From Jackrogersella multiformis (lineage: Eukaryota > Ascomycota > Sordariomycetes > Xylariales > Hypoxylaceae), in contig CADCXD010000002.1 in the NCBI GenBank assembly GCA_902806575.1, positions 3,100,001 to 3,164,000 of the forward strand: a DNA stretch of 64,000 nucleotides. The letters are read 5' to 3'. This document shows, piece by piece, positions 21,718 through 33,234 of the stretch (within the stretch, counting starts at the first letter, position 1; every line of letters begins with the position of its first letter). Under the pieces are notes generated by a model. That model searched no databases. It saw only the letters and a list, made by a program, of their open reading frames with translations, and was not told the DNA's origin. The position numbers were made by a program, and so were the translations under genes.

Positions 21718-23541
21718 ATGGAGGCCAACAACGACGAGTCGAGATCTGAATCGACACTAAACTTTGAACCTAGCATGATCCAGACCCGAGGACAACCTCA
21801 CACTCGAGATATCTCCCCAAACGAGCCCGTCCGTGAGAAGAATGACAACCCGGAGGAACGCTCCGTCAGGGGCTTCCGCTGGTTTCTCGTCTGCCTCTCC
21901 ATCTTCTCGGCCAATCTCCTTTTCGGGCTCGACAACACCATCGCCGCCGATATCCAAGGCGCCGTCTCCGAGACGTACAGCAACACGGCGCAGCTGGGTT
22001 GGCTTGGTGTCGGCTTCACGCTAGGCTCCGCCGCCGGCATCTTGCCACTAGGAAAAGCGTACGGCCTCTTCGATAACAAATGGGTGTTCATCTCATGTCT
22101 GGTGAACTTCGCAGCTGCCAGTGCCCTATGCGGTGCCGCGCCGAATATGAATGTCATGATTGTCGGCCGTGTGTGGGCTGGCTTTGGCGGCGCCGGCATG
22201 TACCTTGGCACTCTGAATATATCGACGGCTCTTGCTTTGCCTAAGGAGCAGCCGCTCTATTTCGGAGTCATCGGGTTCATCTACGGCGGCGGATGTATTC
22301 TTGGTCCGATCGTTGGAGGTCTTCTCGCTGACAGCGCCGCGACTTGGAGATGGGTAAGTCTCGCCTGACCCCTATTATAACCCCACATAAGAGATGCAGA
22401 ATTAGTTACTATCTACCTATCATGCAATTTCTAACTACGTGTGAACGATTCATAGGCTTTCTATCTGAACCTAGTTATCTTCGCCGTCATGGCGCCTATC
22501 TACCTATTCCTTGTTCCATCGATCCCACGCCGGCCAGAGATGACCGTCCTCGAGAAGCTGAGGCTAATAGACTGGCTCGGCATCCTCCTCAACTCGGGAA
22601 TGTACAGCTGCTTCACCGTCGCCTTCCTCTTCGGCGGCGTCCTGTGGGACTGGAGCGACGGGCGCACCATCACCCTGATCGTCCTCTTCGGTGTCCTGCT
22701 CGTCGCCTTTGCCGCCTCCCAGAAGTTCTGCATCCTGACCGACAAAGCTAACCGGTTGTTCCCGTGCGGTTTCCTGCGCAACCCCCAGCTCGTACTCCTC
22801 TACGTCATCATGTGCTGCGGTGGCGGCGCTGCGCTGTTCGTCGCCGTCTACTACATACCGTTGTACTACCTCTTCGTGCGCGGCGACAGCGGCACCGAGG
22901 CCGCCGTCCGCCTGCTCCCTTTTATTTGCTTCTACGTCGCCACCGTCTTGCTCTGCGGGGCGACTATGGGCCGGGTCGGCTACCACAAGGTGTGGTTCCT
23001 CGTATCAGGCCTCCTCCTGACGGCCGGCGCAGCCGCCATGTACACCGTGAGCCCGTCGACGCCCAACTCCAACATCGTCGGCTACACAATCCTGCTAGGA
23101 ATCGGCATGACGACGTCGCAAGCGGCATACGCTGTAGGCAGCCTCCTCGTCGAGCCGGCACGCGCGGCGGACCTGATCCAGTTTATCAACATCGCGCAGG
23201 GGTCCTCGCAGCTGATCGGGCTGGCGACCGCGAGCGCCGTCTTCCAGAGCGCCGCATTCGGCGGCATCCGGCAGATTCTGAGCCGGGACCGGTACTCGGA
23301 CGCGGACATCCAGGCGGCGATCGCGGGCTCGCGAAGCGAGGTCCTGACGAGTGCGCCCCCCGAGATCCGCGACGCTGCGATCGCGGTGATCGTCCGCGCC
23401 ATCGACAAGGTCTGGATCTTGGCCGTTGCGGCGGGGGCCCTGCATATAGTGTGTTCTATGTTTTTGACGCGCGAGCGCTTCGTCAGGCCTGAGGGACGTG
23501 ATGCTGGTGAGGGAGCTGCACCTTCAATGATGGTATTCTAG
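21718..23541 (+). CDS. DHA2-type MFS efflux transporter
   Basis: Second 14-helix proton-coupled exporter in the window. Exons 21718-22353 and 22456-23541 give 573 residues, the usual length of fungal metabolite or toxin efflux pumps. A hydrophilic N-terminus of about 60 residues precedes helix 1 (FRWFLVCLSIFSANLLFGLDNTIAA, where the family has LDxTIV). Other marks are the helix 2-3 region QLGWLGVGFTLGSAAGILPLGKAYG, GRVWAGFGGAGMYLG (helix 4), and the antiporter motif C region GGGCILGPIVGGLLADSAATWRW directly before the intron, a conserved intron site for this family. The second exon is GC-rich with strong codon bias. Unlike the first MFS gene it has a single intron. The Zn2Cys6 gene upstream may regulate it (inference). 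Confidence 0.92.
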
Positions 23542-24532
23542 GGCTTTTTGTATAGTATCGAGCGGATATTTTGATTAATCGGATATATGTGTCGGAAACA
23601 CGCAAGTATCTTTCAGATTTGTTGTTGTGTTATCCACGGTTAGTTAGAGACACAAAGATGATTCGAGTCTGGTACAATATAGGTAGTATTTGTTTCCTTG
23701 GTTATTTTAGATTGTATGAAAGTAGTATAATAGATTACCTAACCTAGATATTTAAATACAAAGAGATTAGGAAACAGGAAGTTATACTATTATTGGAATC
23801 TCATCCAGCTACTATAGCATACTCTGTGTAGGCAGCTTTATATTTAAGTAATATATAGGCCATAGTACCGTCATAAACATACCTGTCTCTTGTGAACTTG
23901 TCTCCTAAATTAGCCAAAAAAAACTCACAGTACCTTATTCTCCCATCTTTGAGGATATCCAAGGTACGATATTCTGCGATATCTGATATTTGGTAGATTG
24001 TTGGATTAAAATTCTTATTCAACTTCGTCGTTGACTCCTTCGGGGGTATGTTGCCCTAGAAAAGGGGCGACTTTTGTGGGGCGCGGATTTAAGGTCCTCT
24101 TTGCATTTCAGTATTAATCTTCATAACAATAGCGGTACGGACTTTACTATAATTCCGACTATAATTAATAATTTACAAATGAAAGAGTGTGTTGCAAAGA
24201 GTCATTCTATGAATATTACACCAAATAATTCCGGAAAGGGTGTGGGTCTTGTCCGTCCTAGCAGCTCCGGATCTCCTTTTGGAAAAATGCATGTCACGCC
24301 AACGGACTCTATATCATTACCTACAGCCAGCACGAGGCGTGAAAGTGAAATACCGATATAAAATATAATATTAGGATTGAGACCTAAAGGCCTTGAACTA
24401 TCTGAGAACTTAGATTCCTGGGGAAAATTGTCTAGCTTCCCCAAGATTCGTTCTACCGATTTTTAGACATCGACTAGACAGACAAGCCAAAATGCTTGAC
24501 AGAAGGTCTCTCTCCCAAAGACTTGTGGGCGA
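23542..24532. other. AT-rich intergenic region
   Basis: No confident gene. On the minus strand 24022-23801 an AT-rich open stretch of 73 codons reads protein-like (IRYCEFFLANLGDKFTRDRY) but I cannot place it; it may be a mutated relic. Confidence 0.4.
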
Positions 24533-24850
24533 GCAGTCTTCACAGCCGAGGCTAACCGCTCGTGGTTGAAGAGACTCCCGTCAACCTCCCCGAGCATGAG
24601 AAAGGTCGAGGTATGCGGTATGCTACAGCGACATTTTTACCCAGCACAACGCCATGGGGGACGGTTTTCCGCCGTGCCTAGGCCGCGAGATTATTGGCAA
24701 GGTTGCGGCGGGGCATCAGTGTCAAGGCCTGGAAGGTGTGCTGGCGCTGGCAGGCTGGCACGGAGGTCATGATGGCACCAGCACCGCGTTTAGGAGATGG
24801 TACCAGATGTGCGATAACCAACCCCTAACTAATAATCTCGAAGTTGGCTG
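24533..24850 (+). pseudogene. Decayed zinc-type alcohol dehydrogenase, N-terminal remnant
   Basis: Pieces of the medium-chain zinc alcohol dehydrogenase family are readable in different frames: AVFTAEAN (24533 onward), ETPVNLPEHE, then VCYSDIFTQHNAMGDGFP and PCLGREIIGKVAAG, and finally GWHGGHDGT ... RRWYQMCDNQ. In intact relatives the order is the same, with CGVCHSD, GHEIIGKV and a GWHGGHDGTCxxCRRGxFxMCDNQ zinc lobe. At least two frameshifts separate the parts, the zinc-lobe cysteines after GT are lost (GTSTAF), and everything after about residue 115, including the Rossmann domain, is missing. It lies tail to tail with the GH62 gene. It is not expected to make a functional enzyme. Confidence 0.75.
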
Positions 24851-25196
24851 ATGATAGATAGGAATACAAGAGAGCTCGACTTTCCCATGCCCCATGCGAT
24901 CTCAAAGCAAGCTTTTCGTACCCCGGCTTAGTTAGCGTGCACTTTTGTAAGGAGGCACAGCAGCTAATGGGCTCATCACTACCTACTATGCCTCCCCTCC
25001 GTTTTCGTCTACATGCGAGCCGAGAGGGAAGCATGTTATAAACACACGTATTTTACTTTATATTTCACTATGTACAATTCCACGTTTGCTGACAGAGCTC
25101 TCGGTTTCAACTCCGCCCGATCCTAACTCAAGTGCTAAGTCACGCTTGCCCGCTTCAGTATTTACTACCGATGACCCTGGAGCGCCGCGATCTGCA
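24851..25196. other. Spacer and GH62 3' region
   Basis: No gene seen. It lies between the alcohol dehydrogenase relic and the stop codon of the GH62 gene, and should hold that gene's 3' end. Confidence 0.5.
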
Positions 25197-26189
25197 TCAC
25201 GTAGGTACCAGCGTTAGCACGCCGGGGTGGTAAGGTAGAAGGCCGTAGTCGCCGCCGCCGCCGGGGGCCCGTCCCTGGTAGAGCAGCTGCAGGTTGCACG
25301 GGTCGACGGTCATCGTCTGGTCGGGGTTGCTACGGACCAGGTCGCCGTGGCTGATGTCGTTGGTCCAGGTAGCGCCGCTGTTAGCCTTGCCGGCGAAGGG
25401 GTTGCTCTCGGTCGCGGCCTGCGGCGTCCACTCGCCGCTCAGGCTGTCGGCCGTGAACGAGCGGAAGTACCGCCCGTCCGATCCGATCGCCTCGACGAGC
25501 ATGAGATACTTTTTCTGGCCCCGGAGGGTGTAGATCTGGACTGCTTCGAACATGTTGTTGCTCGTGTCGCTCATGACCACCGTCGATGTCGTGCCGAAAT
25601 TCCCCGGGAAGCTTCCTATGGGCATGCTGGCGCGGTAGATCTTGCCGTTGTCCCCTGCGAAGAACAGGTACATAGTTGTATCGTCGCCGATGACCGTCTG
25701 GTCGATGCAGCCGGTGCTGGAGCCTGAGATGGTTCCCGAGAAGAGTGGCTGCGCCGACGTCCAGCTATTCGCGTTGGCAGGATCGCTTGACGTGCGGTAA
25801 GAGAAGGAGGTCGTGCCCCATTGATGGGCAAGCACCCAGGTATCCTTCGGCTTGAAGTAGAAGAGTGTAGGCGCGACGGTGCCCGAATTCATGGCGTTCT
25901 GGTTCGCTGAAGCCATGTCAGACCAGTTTGAAAAGAGGCCGAAGTTCATTGAACCCCAGCCCGATCCCGTGTTGTGCGTCGTCCCATACACGAGGTACTG
26001 GTCCTTGTACACGACGCTGGTGAAGTCCTTGAGCGAGACCCATCCCGATTTGGGGTTCGCCAGCGCACCGGTTGAGGTCCAGCGGTACTTCGACGGAAGC
26101 GCACACGTCTGCGCCGCAGCAGCCGCCATCGAAGCAAGCAACACGATGACGGTCGAGATCGGGCTAAAGCTGGTATTTTGAAGTCTCAT
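25197..26189 (-). CDS. Secreted GH62 alpha-L-arabinofuranosidase
   Basis: Secreted enzyme that removes arabinose side groups from arabinoxylan. Single exon, 330 residues from the Met at 26189. This start was preferred over upstream in-frame Mets because it begins a signal peptide (MRLQNTSFSPISTVIVLLAS...AAAQ, cleavage near residue 27). The five-bladed propeller shows the GH62 catalytic set: SLKDFTSVVYKD with the putative base Asp55, CIDQTVIGDD with pKa-tuning Asp163, and NNMFEAVQIY with the putative acid Glu214. Other conserved parts are KYRWTSTGALANPKSGWVSL at the N-terminus, TLFYFKPKDTWVLAHQWG, and the ending GLLPYHPGVLTL. No carbohydrate-binding module is attached. The active-site residues are intact, so activity is expected. 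Residue roles follow family knowledge. Confidence 0.96.
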   Translation of the reverse strand: MRLQNTSFSPISTVIVLLASMAAAAAQTCALPSKYRWTSTGALANPKSGWVSLKDFTSVVYKDQYLVYGTTHNTGSGWGSMNFGLFSNWSDMASANQNAMNSGTVAPTLFYFKPKDTWVLAHQWGTTSFSYRTSSDPANANSWTSAQPLFSGTISGSSTGCIDQTVIGDDTTMYLFFAGDNGKIYRASMPIGSFPGNFGTTSTVVMSDTSNNMFEAVQIYTLRGQKKYLMLVEAIGSDGRYFRSFTADSLSGEWTPQAATESNPFAGKANSGATWTNDISHGDLVRSNPDQTMTVDPCNLQLLYQGRAPGGGGDYGLLPYHPGVLTLVPT

Positions 26190-26283
26190 CGTGACGTTTT
26201 CTTCACGGATACGTGTAAAGAGAAAAAGGCCGGGCATTTTGAAGATTCCGAGCAAGAAAGTGAGCGAAGGACCGCCGGGTTTG

Positions 26284-26289
26284 TATACT
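26284..26289 (-). promoter_or_regulatory. Possible TATA-like element of the GH62 gene
   Basis: GTATAC lies about 95 nt before the GH62 start codon. Weak, position-based call. Confidence 0.25.
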
Positions 26290-26512
26290 CTCACTTGAGG
26301 CTTAGCTATTATAACAATCGACCGAGCAGTAGCAAAGACCAGGTCGCTCACCTCGTCATATCTCGTTAATGTCCTCCATAAATAAATTGCTACAAGCGTC
26401 CGCCTATAGCAATATACCCCCTATCCATCGGGCAACTTCATTATCATCTATTAAAAGGGCATTATGTTTTGTATTAAAACTAAAATAACATAAAGACGTA
26501 TTATTTTTAATA

Positions 26513-26518
26513 TTAGCC
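26513..26518 (-). promoter_or_regulatory. GGCTAA element, possible XlnR/Xyr1 site for GH62
   Basis: The minus strand reads GGCTAA 324 nt before the GH62 start. This is the core bound by xylanolytic activators XlnR/Xyr1, which control arabinoxylan-degrading enzymes. A six-base match alone is weak evidence. Confidence 0.35.
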
Positions 26519-28303
26519 GCCCCCGTAAATATCGAGGTCTTGTTGGGGATTGAGCTCTTGATATATATTAACAGCCGCACGAATAGGAAGGGAATAATAA
26601 TTCAGAGGGACCCCTATGTGCTCTACATACCTAGGTCACCATTACAGCTGTGCGGAACCAGGTTCCCCAGGAAAGACCCACGAAATATCAGATCGACCCT
26701 ATTGGCGCGGTTGAGGAATAAGCAGATACGGTTGCCTCCGTTCAAGGAATACCTCTTGTACGTAGGTTCAATTCAGCTATCTTTCACTTTAGAAAAAAAG
26801 CACTTAAAGCGCTAGGTTGGCGATTGGCTCACTGTCTGTGAAGACCGGTAAAAGTAAGGCTTGGTGTGATATAGTTTCCTTATACCTCCTTTTTACCTGT
26901 TTTCGTTCTCGTTAGCTTCGTTTAAAGAAATTTCGCGTGACCTTTATATTCCGCATCCTCCCTATATGCCCATCGGCATAGTTAACGAATGTTAGTCATT
27001 GAATACCTAAGCTATCATTTAGTTGTGATTATTTTTAGTAATCTCAATTGCAAGATTAACGTGCAGGATTAAGTAGCAACTTACATATTTATTAATTTGA
27101 CCATTAGGTGTAATATGTAACTCATATGGTTTACCCTCGTTAGCATACATTACGTCTGTTACTGTGTTGAGTTTTGACCCCATACATCAAGAATCCAGTG
27201 CTTATACCTTAAGCCCCCTTTTGAGATGGAGGCTTCTAAGATCTAGTCTTGGCCTTTACACAAGGCAATTTTAAAGTACCTATATAACAGAAGTTTTAAT
27301 ATTTCGACAATCGCAAAAGGACATAGCCCTTCCCTACCTAGAATGATTACATACGATGATTCAACAGCAACGAACATTAACTTAGTTGTCGACAGCACAG
27401 CCGCTCGTCGTACCCGGACGGGACCTACACCGGCGTGTAGCCCTCGCCGAGACGAGTCCAACGGTATATATCACTTTTAACGTTGAATTGCTATATTATC
27501 ATGAGATATTTGTCAATATTCACTCTCTACGCTCTTAGTGAGAGATAAACTTACTCGGGGGTTCAGCCATAAAGCGACTTGGAGATGCCTTGGTCATAGA
27601 AAATATTTACAAAAGTACCTAAGGTATTCTGTCTATAGCTTAAGTTCAGCTGCTCGTCTGTGGTTCGTTACGAAATGACCTATTATGACCCTAGGTTCGA
27701 CATGTCATCCCGTTCCAGCTCTTCGAGTGCAACCCAATTCGCCTTATCCATGCAGTTAAAACGGCATGGTATCTCAGCTCATACCTAGTCACGGTGTTAT
27801 TGACACGGTACATTGCCATATAAAACGACTTCCGCAACATTTAACGAAAAAAAAAAAATATTAATGCAGATTACTCTCACGTGTAATGTATCTATATCTT
27901 ATAATAATACTATTGCACTGTATAGCTGAATATCCCTTACCTGCCTTGTACTATCGCAGTTTCTTATGTATTACTCAAGTAAGTAGTTTAAGGGATAGTT
28001 GATTGGACAGTGTAAAACAGTGTTAAAGCCAACACATGGGCCATTTCTTAATCTGACGCCATTTTGCCGCCGTAGTAATCAGTGGGTCTATAACTTTAGC
28101 AAGGGTCCAAAAGGAAGCAAACCAACATACCTAGGTAGGCAGCATGGCCCATGGGGTGAGGTAGAGCGGGCCATTGAAACTCTTCGTATATAGGAATCTA
28201 CTCGAAGGCATAGCTCTACACGAGGTAATATCGTGATAGGCTTTCTCTCCTCGAAAGATGGCTAACGGCACTCGATAAGTAGGCAGTTGACCTATCGTCC
28301 AAC

Positions 28304-28328
28304 TTACCTACCTAGGTAGGTAGGTAGA
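28304..28328. repeat. CCTAGG palindrome
   Basis: TTACCTACCTAGGTAGGTAG, with an additional GTAG unit. Confidence 0.8.
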
Positions 28329-30580
28329 CTTTCTCAGCTAGCTAGCTACATGTCAGCTCTCGAATGTAATCAATTAAGTCGATTGAAATGGTGAGATGTT
28401 AAAAACTCAAACCTGTTGGTTAACCTAACCCAGCCTCGGTTGTCTGTCCCGTTAGAGCGGATCTGGAGGTTCGTTACCTAGTATTCGTGAGCTTCGGCGT
28501 TACCAACTGCATTTGGAATAATCACTGAGCGGCTAAGCGACCCGTTCATCCTGCGGCATGTCCTTGGTATGATAAATAAAAGCTTGTCGGCCCTTCCCCT
28601 CAGATTGGAATCAAATAACATAACCTAGCCCATTTCATCTTGTCGCAGAATGATACTTATTAGGGAAGAGAATTTTTATAGGCGATTGTTAGCTTTGCGC
28701 CGTAGGATGCACTTGAGGGTGTATAATAAGAGGTATCCTACCAATCAGCTTTAAACAGTATAAGTAGTTCATTCGCAATAAGTAAGTCTTCCGAAAAAGG
28801 TGGAGTTTACTTTGTCGCATGCCAGCTCTGCTTTCATTAGCTCGATGCTGTGGAATGTAAGAAGACTATACTACCTAGGTATGTATAGTTACTACCTGGT
28901 TAGTTGGCGGGAGAATACCTACATAGAACAGTTCGAGAACTTTGCTCCGGGGCGAATCAGAATACGAGGTATACCAAAGCATTGCATACCGGTAGGTAGG
29001 TAGTGATAGACAATCTAATCATCCGACGAATACCTTCTTGTCTGGGACTGGTCAGCAGCCGCTCGCCACTTGGACGGCAACTAACCAGCGCTAGTTTGCT
29101 TGTTTGATTGCTTGTTTGTTAGTTAGACCGTACTATGTACTTAGCTGTTCCGTATTACTACCTAGTTAGTGTGCGTAGTAGCTGTTTACTAACTGTGCTG
29201 GCATCAAGATTCCGCCTTAACGTCTACCAGCTATCTTAAACAGGCAGTTGTCATTAGTTGGCGCCGCTAGTATCTCTTCTAGAAGAATTGTACGACGGCG
29301 CGATGTGACGAGATCTTAGGAGCTTTCATCGCCTGCTAAAGGCCTAGCGCTAGGTCGTTTTTGCTTTACGTACCTGTAAACCTATTATCTTGATCTGAGC
29401 TCCTCACGTCTAGGGATTGTCTGATCGGCGCGGTCAGACTCTATGATGATCGCGTGAACCTGAACATGTTCTCGACGGGGCGAGGTGAAGGATACCTAGC
29501 TTGTTAAGATAAGCTCATTCCCGTCCTAGGTCTAGTCGAGCCAAGACGACGCCATTGTCATAGGCTCCTTGAGCCACCGCACCCTACCGTCTCGGCTTGA
29601 GCCTAATCCCTAGGATGTGCATTTTTATTCGTAGAACCCAATTAACTAATTTCCACGGACGAAATGCCGGCCAGTCTAATGTGTTAAAAGGGCAATATGA
29701 ATAGACGGGATTCGGCTTATCGCTACACAAGCCTGAGTTCGAGAGGCGATGTCGCCGGTGAGCTAAGTGGTTGAAAAGAATTCCGGGGTAGACGGATCGT
29801 CGATCTCTGAGTACCTACGCGCGCGTCCGGTGCAGCATCTAGGTAGGTAGTCGAATGATGGATCTCATAAATAAGTAGGACAAGGCTGTACTGATTGCGG
29901 TTCGTTTTCGAGCCGAGACAATTATAGCGCGGCGCGGTGGGAGCACTTGCTACGTAGATCGTCAAGTTGAGCTGATTGCTACCCTCACCTTCCCGATACG
30001 GCTTTGAATTATCAGCGTCTGTGGTCTATCGACTGGACGAGATTCCCCAGAGAGCAGGTCGCGGCCCTGATGAGACTTAACCCATATCAGTGGACCTTGC
30101 ACATGCACATGCACATGCCCTGGTCCAGGGTCCAGCAGACCCCCTGTGGACGTTTCAATGCTTATCTCTCGTAGTGTAGCAATCCGCAGCTCTCTACGGC
30201 CGGATGGTATTGACTAGACGGGAATCTGGAAGTTTGGGCGGCGGCGGCGTCGCGCATGAAGCCAACAGCCCTAACTAGGCGTATCGCATTGAGAGATGCT
30301 GCACGGTGGTTCCGATGCGACGTGGGATGCTGGGTAATCCCTCCCCCCAGGAATGTAGCCTTTTCGGTGGCAAGCCATATTTTAAAGAAGCGCAAATTCC
30401 CTTCTCTTTCCACGAGATGTAACTCGCCCCCCCCGTTTTCTACCCAACCTGTCGGGTCGCGTAGTTTTTGTCTTTGATCAGACACCAGCGGCTGTCAAGT
30501 TATTCGATGGTGTAGCTAGGCGACTAGCTTGCTTTTGTTACACACCAATACACAGGAAGGATATATACCTACCTGACAAG

Positions 30581-30606
30581 GTATATATAAATATATATAT
30601 ATATAT
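30581..30606 (+). promoter_or_regulatory. AT-repeat/TATA region of the OPT gene
   Basis: An uninterrupted TATATA-rich tract lies 71-96 nt before the OPT start codon. It could act as the TATA element or be a simple microsatellite. Confidence 0.4.
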
Positions 30607-30676
30607 CGATTGGTCGAGACTTGTAGCGTGGAGCAGTTGGTGAAACTACCCGAATACTCAACACTTGACAGCGACC

Positions 30677-33234
30677 ATGGCTTCGACTGAAGTCCGTCCG
30701 ACGGACGCCGCCGACCATGCGGTCGAGACGCCTACGCTTGAGAAAGAGATCAACGAGAAAGTCGACGTGATCGATGTCGACTCGCAGTCCATCGAGCCGG
30801 AGCTGGACCTCTACGTACCCCTGAAGATGGATGGCGGTATTATCGACGACCATAATCCCTTAACAATCCGTGCCGTACTTATTGGCATAATATTGGGCTC
30901 CCTTGTTAATGCTTCTAACTTGTACCTGGGTAAGTTTCTCGACTCGCGAGCTTCTTCGGGGTGTTGAGTATGTTGCATGTCGCTAACTGCGTGCTAGGCC
31001 TGAAAACCGGCTTCACCTTTGCGGCGTCGATGTTCGGGGCAATCTTCGGATACGGCATAATCAAGCTTTTCTCCAAGACCGATCTGCCTATTATCGGCGG
31101 TTCTTTCGGTCCTCGTAAGTAACGAACTGATCATCCGTTGTTTGCTTAGACGATAATAAAACTAATTATAAAACAAAGAGGAGAACAGCATCATCCAAGC
31201 TGCTGCCACAGGCGCTGGCGGAATTGCCGGTATTTTTGTTGCTGGGATACCGGCGATGTACCAACTGGGCGCAGAGACGGGTAACCCTAAGGACGACTTC
31301 GGTGCCATCCTTACCATCACCCTCGTCTGCTCCTTCTTCGGCTTATTCTTCGTCACTCCTCTCCGAAAATTCTTTATCATCCAGGTCGCCCGAGAATTGA
31401 AGCTGCTCTTCCCGACTGCCACCGCCGTAGCCCTTACGATCAGGTCGATGCACGCCGGCGCCGCCGGTGCACGAGACGCCCTGAGCAAACTCAAGGCGCT
31501 CGGCCTAGCCTTCGGGGTTGCTCTCGTCCAACGTGTAGCATCGTACTATGCCATCGGGATCTTATACGATTGGCACGTTTGTACGTGGGTTTTCATCTGG
31601 TCTAACTATAGCGCCGATTGGGCCATGGCTATTGAAAGTTGGGGTTGGTGGTTCGAGTGGACTCCTGCTTTCATAGGAAGCGGCATCCTCATCGGAATGA
31701 ACTCGGCGCTCTCCATGTTCGGCGGCGCTGTTCTTGCTTGGGGGGTTATCGGGCCTACTCTCGTTCGCTATGGCGAATGCATTGGTACGCCTCAAGTCGA
31801 CGACGATCCGCGGTGGGCTTCTTGGTATTCCTACGCCTCTCTCGGCAACCTGGGTCACCAGACACCTAGCCCGAGGTATTGGCTACTTTGGCCCGGCGTG
31901 TGAGTTCATCATTTTTAACCCCTTTTTGTCCTATTTCAAGAGCCAAACAGGAGTTGTTGCTCCTTAGATATGCTCTAAACCCCCAAAACCTTTACTCAAA
32001 AAAGTAATTACTGACTCTCGATGTTGTAGTATGATCATGGTTTGTTCATCGATGGCCGAATTGTTTGTCCAATACAAAGTGATCGGGTACGCAGGCCAGG
32101 TGGTTTGGCAGAAGACTTGTGCCAACATCAACGGGGTCTTGGTCAAGCACGGCAAGCACTCTAACTATTTCGCTACGCGCGCCGCGAGGGAAGTGAAATC
32201 TGCGGACAATATCATCGAGGATCCGGCGCCACCAGAGGAGCAGGTGCCAATTTGGATATGGGCCAGTGGCCTCGTCGTCACCATCGCCGCCGCCATGGTC
32301 ATCTTTGACCTACAATGGGGAATGCACCCCGGCCTGACGATTTTGGCTTGTCTCTTGGGCTTCGGATTTTCGTTTTTAGCAATCCAGATCGGGGCGGTCA
32401 CGGACCAGACTCCACTGACGGCCGCCTCGAAGGCTAGCCAGTTGGTTTTCGGTGCCGCTACTAAAAACAGTGGCTTGGGGATTAAAGATGCGCAGCGGAT
32501 CAACTTAGTCGCTGGAGGTCTTGCGTCGGGAGGTGCTGACGTTGCCACGTCGTTAACTAGTGATTTCCGCACGGGTTTCCTGCTGGGCACATCCCCTATC
32601 AAGCAGTGGTATGCGCAAGCGCTTGGAACTTTCATTTCCATCTTCCTTGCTCCTGGGATGTTTGTCCTGTTTACGACAGCATATCCATGCATTCTCGACC
32701 CGGCAGCGAAACATTGCGCCTTCGCGGTGCCGTCAGTTGCTGCGTGGGCGGCTGTCGCGCAGGCCGTCACCGATCCGGACGTGAGCATCCCTCTGACGTC
32801 GGGAATCTTCTCCGTCATCATGGGTGTGTTTAGCATAGGACAGGTTATATTTAGACACTTCTACTTGGTAGGAGAGCGCGAGAAGTATCGCGATTATCTT
32901 CCTAACTGGGGTGCTATAGCCTTAAGTTTCGTTCTACCAAACGTGAGTTCTCTTCTTCCCTACTCGGCCTGTTTCAGGGTCAGAAAGAAGAAGAAAATAC
33001 TAACTCCCATATCTACAGCCGGTGTTCACGACAGCTGCCATGTTTGGCGCCCTCGTGGCGTTCATCTGGAAAAAATGGAAGCTGAAGAGCTTCGACCTGT
33101 ACGGCTATGCAGTTGCCGCTGGCTTCATTGCCGGCGAGGGTCTTGGAGGCGTCGTCGGTGCGGCTCTCCAGATTGGTGGCGTCTCAGGTGACATTCTGGG
33201 CACCACTGCTGGCTGCCCCGCTGGATATTGTTAA
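30677..33234 (+). CDS. Oligopeptide transporter (OPT) family protein
   Basis: Multi-pass membrane protein of the OPT superfamily, YSL-like branch, moving peptides or metal chelates with protons. Exons 30677-30929, 30998-31114, 31179-31899, 32030-32942 and 33019-33234 give 739 residues. A cytoplasmic N-terminus leads into NPLTIRAVLIGIILGSLVNASNLYLG, continued by LKTGFTFAASMFGAIFGYG across intron 1, the branch hallmark. Further marks are GPQENSIIQAAATGAGGIAG, LLFPTATAVALTIRSMH, and near the end YAVAAGFIAGEGLGGVVGAALQIGG. About 14-16 hydrophobic helices can be counted. The 130-nt third intron (31900-32029) was placed because reading through hits a stop after WPGV, while splicing gives WPGVMIMVCSSMAEL. 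The substrate cannot be told from sequence. Confidence 0.92.

Larger units (their letters stand above)
26190..30676. other. Long gene-poor intergenic region (4.5 kb)
   Basis: Contains the GH62 promoter at its left end and the OPT promoter at its right end. Between them I found no gene. It is AT-rich, with CCTAGG palindromes at about 26625, 28127, 28304-28328 and 28871. A short GC-rich patch at 27385-27460 and a CACATG triple repeat near 30100 stand out, but neither has a recognisable protein. Confidence 0.6.

Noticed and set aside
22764..23492. Plus-strand frame inside the second MFS gene
   Set aside because: Arg/Pro-rich out-of-phase shadow; the MFS frame has the membrane helices.
27385..27460. 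GC-rich patch in AT-rich DNA considered as a gene relic
   Set aside because: Under 80 nt and no frame resembles a known protein.
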